Positions 7,670 to 14,856 of a stretch of 56,055 nucleotides of DNA are shown one piece after another. Under the pieces are notes generated by a model, which was given only the letters and a program-made list of their open reading frames with translations, was not told the DNA's origin and made no database searches. The stretch comes from CAZIKF01 sp964539825 (GTDB taxonomy: Bacteria > Muiribacteriota > UBA6191). Both the position numbers and the translations under genes were made by a program. Every line of letters begins with the position of its first letter. Position 1 is the first letter of the stretch. Location: positions 1 through 56,055 of the forward strand of contig CAZIKF010000034.1 of NCBI GenBank assembly GCA_964539825.1, written 5' to 3'.

Positions 7670-9763
7670 TTAAGAATTGGTGTCTAACTTTATGGGCGGC
7701 AAGTCTTCAATGGGTTCGGTGAAGCTGTCAATCAAGGGTTGTAGGCCTGCTCCGTATCGTTTCCATGCTGAAATTGAAGACTGATAGATCGGTTTTCGTA
7801 CTTGCGACGCGCTGGCCGTTTTTACTGCCCTGTCAGATTGATGAAAGTTCAGACAGTCTTCATGGAAGTCTAAGGAGCAATGTTCAAGAATTTTTCTGAC
7901 CTGTTCTTCGTTATTCAAGACGGTATCCTCGTAACAAAAGTCTAAAAAACGGCCCGGTAGAACTTCTCTCCAATGGTTCATAAGCTGCGAGTACATTCTG
8001 TAATAAAGACCTAGATCTCTCAGGTTGTATTTATAAGAATGGATCGCCTGAAAATAATGCTTGAAGCATGATAAACAGGTGTCTATGGGATTGCGATGGC
8101 AGTGAATGATTACGGCATTTGGCAACATGAGCGCAATGCAGCCGATAAACATAAAGTTGGCTGGCATCTTATTGATTAGCCTGGGAGAATGGGTGTCATA
8201 TCTATCCAGTCCCCTGGTATAAGTCAGACCTAAATCCCCCCATTCTTCCGATGACATCGCCTTTACCCTCTCCTCGTTCAGCCCGGGGGTAAAGATTCCT
8301 TTTTCAAAGAGCAGGACCTTGAGATCGGGGATTTCACCCGCACCAAAGACATCGGGATGGCAGGCTAGAATCTGCTCAGTTAAAGTGGTCCCTGATCGGG
8401 GCATACCCAGGATGAAAATAGGGCGAGAACTTGAAGCGCCTCCATGAGAGTTACTGTCTAAAAAATCTGCACTAAAGGTTTTCTGAAGGGAAAGAAAAAA
8501 TTCCTTTTCCTCCTCCATAGGAAATGGGACCTGGGTGCGCTGCAGATGATTTCCTTCCAGGTAATATGCCAAGGCCCCCTCAAAATCATTGAAATCATCA
8601 TGGGCTTTCCCGAGGGAAAAACAGACTTGAGTTCTGTCGGATGGAGATAGTTCCCGTTTGCGATATACGTTCTGGAGGTGGCTTAACTGGGGAGAATCTT
8701 CTGCGTATTTAAACGCTATGGAGAAATTCCTTAAAAACTCAATATTTTGGGGTTCGAGTTTCGCGGCTTGTTCATAAAATTCCAAGGCCTCCTCTTTCTT
8801 CCCCTGGTGATAGAGTGACAGCCCCAGGTTCATCTTTGTGTTCGCATGGTCAGCATTTGCATCAAGCGCTCGTCGGAAGATCTTAACCGCATCATCCAGG
8901 CGTCCCCACTTATGATATAGAGTTCCAAGGTTGTTTAAATGATCCATGTTCTGAGGTTCCAGATCTATAGCTCTTTGCAGGTAGGTCTCAGCCTCCACCC
9001 AATGAGATCGATCTGTCAAAACCAGCCCCAGGTTCGCGTACGGCTGAGCGTAGTTCTCCTGGATTGAGATTGCTCTTTTGAGATGCTCTTCAGCAGAATC
9101 CAGATCTTCAAGTTTTTGTTCCACTACCCCCAGGTTATTTAGAACCTCCGGGTGGTTAGGAGAGACTCTGAGGGCTTCTTGATAGATCACGCGCGCTTTC
9201 TTCCAGCTTTGCATCCGTTGGTAGGAGACCCCGAGAAGAAAAAGCACATCCAGCTGATCAGGGGAGGTTTTTAGAAAGGACTCAAGTACATGGCAACTTT
9301 CTTGAAAACGGGAAAGAATCTGAAGTTCGTGAGCCAGTCGAATCGTGATTTCTACGTCCAGAGGTTGAGTTTCAAGGGCCTTGCTAAGGAATCGGACGGC
9401 CTCATTCCTCTTTCCCTGCAAGCTCAATCCGTGGGCAAGATTTTTTAAAGCGTGAACTGCTTTAGGATTGATTTCAACGACTCTTGAAAGTGTTTGACAG
9501 GCTTCATTGACCCTGTTTTGCGACAATAAGCAAGCACCCAACGGCTCCAAAATTTCCACCTTAGAAGGGAATTCTCGGGCTAGATCGGATAGGAGTTCCA
9601 GCGCTCGCGGCTGATTGTTTAGCTTAATCTCAATGATCGAAAGGTAGAAACGAGCCTCTGGATTGGAGGGATCATTGGCGAGAACCTGCCCGTAGACATT
9701 TTTTGCCTCAGTCAGCCTTCCTGCTTGAAAATCATCAAACGCTCTTTGGAGACTCATATTCAT
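7670..9763 (-). CDS. TPR-repeat protein with C-terminal sulfotransferase domain
   Basis: The 697-aa protein has about eleven tetratricopeptide repeats over residues 1-390 (such as LNNLGTLYHKWGRLDDAVKIFRRAL) followed by a sulfotransferase domain from about 445 to the end. The PAPS 5-phosphosulfate loop is ILGMPRSGTTLTEQIL (near 450) and the 3-phosphate site is HCHRNPIDTCLSCF (near 560). This architecture matches bacterial TPR-sulfotransferases related to tyrosylprotein sulfotransferases, which move sulfate from PAPS to proteins or glycans. There is no signal peptide, so it probably acts in the cytosol. It is monocistronic. Substrate unknown. Confidence 0.88.
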   Translation of the reverse strand: MNMSLQRAFDDFQAGRLTEAKNVYGQVLANDPSNPEARFYLSIIEIKLNNQPRALELLSDLAREFPSKVEILEPLGACLLSQNRVNEACQTLSRVVEINPKAVHALKNLAHGLSLQGKRNEAVRFLSKALETQPLDVEITIRLAHELQILSRFQESCHVLESFLKTSPDQLDVLFLLGVSYQRMQSWKKARVIYQEALRVSPNHPEVLNNLGVVEQKLEDLDSAEEHLKRAISIQENYAQPYANLGLVLTDRSHWVEAETYLQRAIDLEPQNMDHLNNLGTLYHKWGRLDDAVKIFRRALDANADHANTKMNLGLSLYHQGKKEEALEFYEQAAKLEPQNIEFLRNFSIAFKYAEDSPQLSHLQNVYRKRELSPSDRTQVCFSLGKAHDDFNDFEGALAYYLEGNHLQRTQVPFPMEEEKEFFLSLQKTFSADFLDSNSHGGASSSRPIFILGMPRSGTTLTEQILACHPDVFGAGEIPDLKVLLFEKGIFTPGLNEERVKAMSSEEWGDLGLTYTRGLDRYDTHSPRLINKMPANFMFIGCIALMLPNAVIIHCHRNPIDTCLSCFKHYFQAIHSYKYNLRDLGLYYRMYSQLMNHWREVLPGRFLDFCYEDTVLNNEEQVRKILEHCSLDFHEDCLNFHQSDRAVKTASASQVRKPIYQSSISAWKRYGAGLQPLIDSFTEPIEDLPPIKLDTNS

Positions 9764-10037
9764 AAGGCGAGCATTCTAACCTGTCAACCAAGTGTATTGT
9801 CCACCTGAAGGTTCACCCTTGGGTTTAGCCCTTTCAACAAGAGGTCGGGAAAGGCAAGAACCCGGTCTGGGTATAAATTCGGACAATCGGCTTTCTTTAG
9901 GTGTCCAGGCAGCATGTGGGCGGGAGCTATAAAAGTTGGCACCACCCTGAGATTAGAAGAAAGAAGAAACCTTTTTGGCATAAACATCGTAATAGGTATT
10001 GAGTGAAAAGAGGACTCCACCATTTAGGGAGTAGGAA
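9764..10037. other. Divergent intergenic region
   Basis: These 274 bp separate the leftward sulfotransferase gene from the rightward Gly/Tyr-rich gene and must hold both promoters. TTGGCA at 9975-9980 is a possible -35 box for the rightward gene, but no good -10 follows at 16-18 bp. GGGAG at 10028-10032 serves as ribosome-binding site. A 79-codon leftward open frame (9784-10023) shows no ribosome-binding site or recognisable sequence and is not called. Confidence 0.4.
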
Positions 10038-11321
10038 ATGCGACGTTCAATCAATAAAATTTTCCAGTTGGTATTATGCGGTGCCCTTAGTGCTTCTAGT
10101 CTGCATGCATATATGTATCCTTCTCAATACGGCTCTACGGGCTACGGGAGCAACTATTCCCAGGGCTCTTACGGCTACGGTCAGGGATACCAGGGTTCTT
10201 CCTATCAAACCAGTTATTATGGTCAGGGGTATGGGAATTACCAGCAGGGTTACCAGGGGAATTATGGCGGCGGCTATAACTCGGGCATGGGAAACCAGTT
10301 TTCTTATGTAGACAATAATTGGATTGAAGATCAGCTCCGCTTTGCGGTTACGGACGTACAACAAAACCGACCTTATGGGGCCATGCAAAAGCTCCAATCC
10401 TTAACTTCCTATGTTCAGCAATTTGGTGATTCAGCTCTTTACCGTCGAGTACAGTTAGCCATTCGGCTCGGTTATAAATCCTCTTTAACAGCTGAGGTGC
10501 AAGGTCTTTATAATGACTGGAAGGCCGGAAAGATGAGACTTGGCTGGGAGTCTGGAGCCAACCAGAGCTACGATGGTCAGGATGACATCAGCAAGGAATA
10601 TATCCTGGGCCAGTTAAATTCTGTGATTGGAGATCTCAATGGAGGCAAGCAAAATCGCGCTCGTCAAAGACTGATGGGCCTACAGTCCGCAATCCCGCCA
10701 CGTGGTAATGAGCGTCTCGTACGCAGAATCTACTACGCATCTACGGTTTCAAGACCATCCCAGATGACTTCTGAAGTGAATGTTTTGATTCAGGAGATCC
10801 AGTCGGGATCTCTGATTCTCAATGACACAGAAAACAATGCCGCAAATTACTATTATGGATCTGGATCGACTGATCCCTATTCCCAGCCCGATACAGGATA
10901 TCCCGGCGGTGGTGGACCTAACATGCCTCCCTTTGGCGGGGGCGGGTTGCCAGGAGATGGACCCAGGTATGGAGACACTACTTACCTACCAGATTCTGGA
11001 GCTCCCGGACCCGGAGGGATTCAGTATCCTCCTCCCGGTGCAGGTGCGGTATGGCCTCTTCAGCCCACACCAACAACAGGACAGCCAGGTGTTGTGGACT
11101 ATCAGAATCCAGTACAGAACCCACCTGTAGCGGGTACCAATGTCGCTCCCAGTGTTGTACCGGCTGCCCCAGTTGTAGATCTTCCCCAACTGAAGGCTAA
11201 TGTCGCCGCAGCTTATTCAAAGTTGAAAGCGGCACTTTCTGAAGGAGATCCGGAAAAAATCAAAGCAGCTCAGTCCGAATACGCTACCGCTCAGGCGGCG
11301 TATGAACAGGCAAAACAGTAG
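10038..11321 (+). CDS. Secreted protein with Gly/Tyr/Gln-rich N-terminus
   Basis: I do not recognise this 427-aa protein as a whole. A signal peptide (about 1-24, ending SSLHA) leads into a low-complexity segment (25-88) of repeated GYG, YQG and SYG units almost free of charge, resembling prion-like or adhesive sequences. Residues 95-270 form two similar helical units (IEDQLRFAVTDVQQ, then ILGQLNSVIGDLNGG), each with an RRVQ/RRIY pattern, suggesting an internal duplication. A Pro/Gly-rich stretch (280-375) follows, and the last 45 residues form a short helix (AAYSKLKAALSEGDPEKIKAA). It is presumably periplasmic or surface-exposed. Confidence 0.65.
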   Translation: MRRSINKIFQLVLCGALSASSLHAYMYPSQYGSTGYGSNYSQGSYGYGQGYQGSSYQTSYYGQGYGNYQQGYQGNYGGGYNSGMGNQFSYVDNNWIEDQLRFAVTDVQQNRPYGAMQKLQSLTSYVQQFGDSALYRRVQLAIRLGYKSSLTAEVQGLYNDWKAGKMRLGWESGANQSYDGQDDISKEYILGQLNSVIGDLNGGKQNRARQRLMGLQSAIPPRGNERLVRRIYYASTVSRPSQMTSEVNVLIQEIQSGSLILNDTENNAANYYYGSGSTDPYSQPDTGYPGGGGPNMPPFGGGGLPGDGPRYGDTTYLPDSGAPGPGGIQYPPPGAGAVWPLQPTPTTGQPGVVDYQNPVQNPPVAGTNVAPSVVPAAPVVDLPQLKANVAAAYSKLKAALSEGDPEKIKAAQSEYATAQAAYEQAKQ

Positions 11322-11338
11322 CGATAGAACAGGTAAAG

Positions 11339-11968
11339 ATTCGTCTCGTAGGTGCCGTTTTTTTCGGCACCCTATGGTTTCAACATCTAAACTCCTTTGG
11401 GGATTATTATCTCCCCCTCCTATGGCTCTTTGAGAATCTGATTTTTTTCGGATATTTTCTGGCTTACCTGGTTCGAGTTTCTCCCGTATCGGTGGCCAAA
11501 GGTTTTTTGGAGACGGTCTTTCCTTTTTTACCAGCCATGCTGCCCTTCTTGCTGGTCTACCAGGTCCCCGGGTTCGAAGATTTGCTCAGCCTGGATGCGA
11601 GTCGAATTTTTCAGCTGGCTCCCATTACGAACCTTCAATACGCTAATCTTCTACAGGGAATCCTTCTTTTGGGTACCGGGTTAAGCGCACTGGGTGTTCT
11701 TAGTCTTCGATCTTCATTCAGCATCATGACGGAGGCAAGGGAGTTGGTAACCGGTGGTATTTACCGCTACATTTCACATCCAATGTACCTGGGACAGTTT
11801 CTGACCTACTTTGGAATTGCCTCTTTCCATTCCTCACGCGGATCTTGGATTCTTTACGTCGTCTTTTTGGGTTTGCAATTCGTACGACTGCGCTTAGAGG
11901 AGCGTAAGTTAAAGGGAGCGTTTTCAGAGTATGATGCCTATCGAAAATCCTGCTGGATCGCCCTATAG
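11339..11968 (+). CDS. Isoprenylcysteine carboxyl methyltransferase-family membrane protein, probable ATT start
   Basis: The C-terminal half carries the ICMT/PEMT-type signature LVTGGIYRYISHPMYLGQFLTYFG and the closing RLEERKLKGAFSEYDAYRK, so it is an integral-membrane S-adenosylmethionine-dependent methyltransferase. The first ordinary start in frame (GTG 11492) would drop about 50 upstream residues that encode two clear membrane helices (LVGAVFFGTLWFQ and LLWLFENLIFFGYFLAYLV). The frame is open back to 11306 with no ATG, GTG or TTG; ATT 11339, after AGGT (11331-11334), is the best start and gives 209 aa. It lies 18 bp after the previous stop. Confidence 0.72.
   Translation: MRLVGAVFFGTLWFQHLNSFGDYYLPLLWLFENLIFFGYFLAYLVRVSPVSVAKGFLETVFPFLPAMLPFLLVYQVPGFEDLLSLDASRIFQLAPITNLQYANLLQGILLLGTGLSALGVLSLRSSFSIMTEARELVTGGIYRYISHPMYLGQFLTYFGIASFHSSRGSWILYVVFLGLQFVRLRLEERKLKGAFSEYDAYRKSCWIAL
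11351..11371 (+). other. Perfect 7-bp hairpin with T7 loop
   Basis: GGTGCCG (11351-11357), seven T, then CGGCACC (11365-11371). It lies 30 bp after the stop of the Gly/Tyr-rich gene and would fit a terminator or processing site, but no T-run follows the stem. If the methyltransferase starts at ATT 11339 the hairpin sits inside its codons 5-11 and could also slow its translation. Confidence 0.4.
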
Positions 11969-12004
11969 GTTATACTGGAAATCGTGACGAACCAGGGTTG
12001 ATTC

Positions 12005-13102
12005 ATGGCGAATATATTCTTTGGAAGAGGAAAGAAAAACCACCTCATAGTTGATACATCTTTATTAGGGCTTCGCGGCATTTTTGTAAACCAGGAAAAC
12101 GAAGAAGAGCCTGTCCTGGAAAAAGCATTTTCAAGCCGTTGGTCCTCCCATTTAACCAAATCCCCAGACGATTTCGAAAAGAACCTGCAGGCCACCCTGA
12201 AATCCTTTGCGGCCTATTTTCCTCCGCGTCAATTTCTGGTTACCTTCTGCTCAAGCGATCCCTCAAATAGGGAAAAGTTCGTTCAAATTCAAAATATAGA
12301 TGAGGAAGATGAACTGGAAGAATATCTTATTTCTAAGAAGCTCATGAAAGCCTCTGAGGATTTCCTTACCGATGTACATGTGATTGGTCCGTCCATCTCG
12401 GAGATCAAGAGCCATCAAGACCTGATCATTCACTCGGTACAAAGAGAGTTAGCCCAATATGTGATGGATACGCTCGAAGAGACAGGCTATGAACTTGAAG
12501 CTCTCGAGTTTCCGAGTAACTCCCTGATTCCCTTCCACAATCTCTTTTGTGAACAAGCTGAGAATCAAACCGATGCGCTTGTTTACATTGGCTGGGAAGT
12601 GTCCATGGTTTCTGTCTTCTTTGGCGGAGTTCGAAGATTCTCCCATATGCTTAATTTCCGACTCCTTGATTTGATGAGGCTTTTGGTAGATAAGTTGGGG
12701 GTGGATGAAGATTTTGCACTGCAGCTTGTTCGTGAGGAATTATTTGAGGTTCTGCTGGACGGAAAGGAAGGGAGAGTTCAGTATCCCGAGGACCTCATGA
12801 ATGAAATCAGGGAGGAGATGGATTATCTCCTCGACGAACTGAAGAGGTCCCTGATTTTTTATTCAGCCAGGGTAGTTGAATGGAAAGTGGAAGCTGTGGA
12901 TCGAATATTCTTTACAGGTTTGGAGACCCGTATTGACCCTTTCTATAATCTGATTGCCAGTTCTTTTCCGATCCCTTCCAAAAGAATTGTCCCAATTGAA
13001 GAGATTCGATTCTCCGATGAAGTGAATGCCAAGATTCCGAAAGGAGCTGAAAGAGATGATTTCACGCTTAGTTTTGGACTGGCTTTACGTCATCTGACAT
13101 AA
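12005..13102 (+). CDS. PilM/GspL-like actin-fold protein of a pilus or type II secretion system
   Basis: The 365-aa cytoplasmic protein resembles PilM/GspL: an opening strand pair (HLIVDTSLLGLRGIFV) like the first motif of the actin-like fold, a middle part (VQRELAQYVMDTLEETGYELEALEFPSNSL) typical of PilM, and DALVYIGWEVSMVSVFFGGV for the second nucleotide-binding strand pair. PilM binds the tail of PilN and links the inner-membrane complex to the motor. The nucleotide motifs are weaker than in typical PilM, so binding may be lost. It starts a four-gene run, 3 bp before the next gene. Confidence 0.72.
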   Translation: MANIFFGRGKKNHLIVDTSLLGLRGIFVNQENEEEPVLEKAFSSRWSSHLTKSPDDFEKNLQATLKSFAAYFPPRQFLVTFCSSDPSNREKFVQIQNIDEEDELEEYLISKKLMKASEDFLTDVHVIGPSISEIKSHQDLIIHSVQRELAQYVMDTLEETGYELEALEFPSNSLIPFHNLFCEQAENQTDALVYIGWEVSMVSVFFGGVRRFSHMLNFRLLDLMRLLVDKLGVDEDFALQLVREELFEVLLDGKEGRVQYPEDLMNEIREEMDYLLDELKRSLIFYSARVVEWKVEAVDRIFFTGLETRIDPFYNLIASSFPIPSKRIVPIEEIRFSDEVNAKIPKGAERDDFTLSFGLALRHLT

Positions 13103-13105
13103 TCC

Positions 13106-13738
13106 ATGGCAAAGAAGCTCGGTAAAAGAGCGGGAAAGAAAGGTTTCGACACCCGCGACTATCTTGTAATTGGAGGGTATGTAATATTTGCCCTCTGGCT
13201 CGTCTATCTAGCAACAACCGGGCGAGAAAAAAACCGCCTGATCAAAAGGCAGTCCTCACAGATTACAGCTCTGGAAAAAGAGCGTTCTACCGTCAATCGA
13301 AAAGTTAAGAAGATGGCTAAAGAACTTTCTGAAGAGAAAGCTCGTGTGGAGAACTCAGCAGCCAAGCTCAAACGAGAGAAACAGGAATATGATTTTGTCG
13401 TGGGAACTTCCCTGGAGTATGCGAAAAAGAACAAACTTCTCATGGCAATCTGGGAGGCCATAGACAAGGTTCGTAATGTGGCCATAAGAGATGTCACCGT
13501 AGAAAAGAATGACGTGACTTTGACTATGGTGACCCGTTCCGATGTTTACCTCACCGAATTCATGACAGAACTTAATAAACGTAAAGATCTAATCAGTACC
13601 ATTCGTATCAAAGAGAACAAAGTGGAAAAGCTCAGCAAGAAATCTGATCAGGAATTGTTGGTGGGTTTACTTAAGATCATAGCGAAGAGAAATGATCCTT
13701 CCGCAGGAAGGGGATTAGGTTCTAAGGGAGATGGGTAG
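13106..13738 (+). CDS. PilN-like inner-membrane protein
   Basis: The 210-aa protein has a basic cytoplasmic stretch (1-18), one membrane helix (about 20-40, YLVIGGYVIFALWLVYLA), a long coiled coil (43-100, rich in E, K and R) and a small alpha/beta domain (110-180). This is the PilN plan. The cytoplasmic stretch would dock on the PilM-like protein encoded just upstream, and the coiled coil would pair with the PilO-like protein downstream. Its TAG stop shares one base with the GTG start of the next gene (TAGTG), so the two are coupled. Confidence 0.68.
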   Translation: MAKKLGKRAGKKGFDTRDYLVIGGYVIFALWLVYLATTGREKNRLIKRQSSQITALEKERSTVNRKVKKMAKELSEEKARVENSAAKLKREKQEYDFVVGTSLEYAKKNKLLMAIWEAIDKVRNVAIRDVTVEKNDVTLTMVTRSDVYLTEFMTELNKRKDLISTIRIKENKVEKLSKKSDQELLVGLLKIIAKRNDPSAGRGLGSKGDG

Positions 13739-14739
13739 TGCTCAAAGCCTTGCGAACCAAAGAGCTTGTCCTCATTGTGATCGTAATTATTTTTATTCCG
13801 CTCTATGCCTTCTATACGCAGGTAATCGCGCCTAAATTCGGTCAAGGATTGATCAACGCGAATAGGAATCGAATTAAGAAGCTCGCTGAAAAGGTAGAGG
13901 AAATCAGGACTACGGAATCTTCGAGGGGACGAACCCTGGCAGCGTTGAAACAGCAGCAGGCTCAAAATGATGAACGTGTGGCAAGAATGCGCAAAGAGGC
14001 TGATGAGTTCAAGCGCTACATTTTAAATGAAGGGTATGAGGTAGAACTTTATCAATATCTGTTTGGTCGGGACGCCCGTTATTCCATCATCGGACTGGGG
14101 AACAGCCCCCGGAGGGTACCCAAGGGAAGTTATACAGAGATTATCTATGGATATACCTGCAGGGGAAGGTTTCCTGATGTGGTGAAAATGGTTAAGAAGA
14201 TCGAGAATACCTCTCGATCTCTCTCTATCTCCAAACTGAGTTTGGAACAGCCCAAGAAAGTGAAGGACTCCTCCAAAAAAGACGATGGCTCTGTACTGGC
14301 AGAGATGCAGATTCATGCGATATTTTCCTCTCTGGATACAGCCTTAACCTTTGAGGAATTTCAAAAATCCGATCTAAAGCTGGATTTACGAAAGATTGAC
14401 GGCAATCCCTGGGATACTGACTTTGGCGAAACTCAGAGACAGTCAGAAGGCCCTACGGCACCTATCAAAAAGCTCTACTTGCAATCGGTAATCTATACCA
14501 AAGATCCGGGCGGAAGAACCGCGAGATTCTTGGAAAAGGACCCCTGGTTTCGGATAGGTGATGAGTTTCCCATTGAAAAGGGGAAGCTGAACACTATGGT
14601 TCGGCTGCTGGCTGTGGGTGGCCGCTACGTTGTGGTAAAGCATCTCGCCAAGAACCTTGTCTATAAGATCACTTTAAAAGTCAGTGATCAAGATGGAGGT
14701 CCTAAATCCAGCAATCAAAAAGAGCAAGTGGAGTTGTAG
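13738..14739 (+). CDS. Apparent PilO-PilP fusion protein
   Basis: The first 205 residues follow PilO: one membrane helix (10-28), a coiled coil (40-95) and a ferredoxin-like domain (VELYQYLF to MQIHAIFSSLDT). Separate PilO proteins end about there. Here a linker leads to residues 220-315: GNPWDTDFG (compare the RxPF motif of PilP), then LYLQSVIY, FRIGDEFPI, MVRLLAVGGRYVVV and LVYKITLKV, the beta pattern of the PilP/GspC HR domain that touches the secretin. No separate pilP lies before the secretin gene, as the fusion would predict. The start is GTG. The fold assignment is by eye. Confidence 0.62.
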   Translation: MLKALRTKELVLIVIVIIFIPLYAFYTQVIAPKFGQGLINANRNRIKKLAEKVEEIRTTESSRGRTLAALKQQQAQNDERVARMRKEADEFKRYILNEGYEVELYQYLFGRDARYSIIGLGNSPRRVPKGSYTEIIYGYTCRGRFPDVVKMVKKIENTSRSLSISKLSLEQPKKVKDSSKKDDGSVLAEMQIHAIFSSLDTALTFEEFQKSDLKLDLRKIDGNPWDTDFGETQRQSEGPTAPIKKLYLQSVIYTKDPGGRTARFLEKDPWFRIGDEFPIEKGKLNTMVRLLAVGGRYVVVKHLAKNLVYKITLKVSDQDGGPKSSNQKEQVEL

Positions 14740-14856
14740 GGCTTAGTTTTCCCCGCCATACAGAAATTATTAATTTCAGTTCTCTTTTGTCCGATAGTTT
14801 CAGGGAAACCCCATTGTTTTGGGGATGTGGATTTTGCACCTTTCCAGGGAGCCTGA

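Noticed and set aside
9759..9787. TTGACA-17-TATGAA on the minus strand before the TPR-sulfotransferase gene
   Set aside because: The -10 box would overlap the start codon, so transcription would begin inside the coding region.
9784..10023. 79-codon leftward open frame in the divergent region
   Set aside because: No ribosome-binding site, no recognisable sequence and it covers the control region of two real genes.
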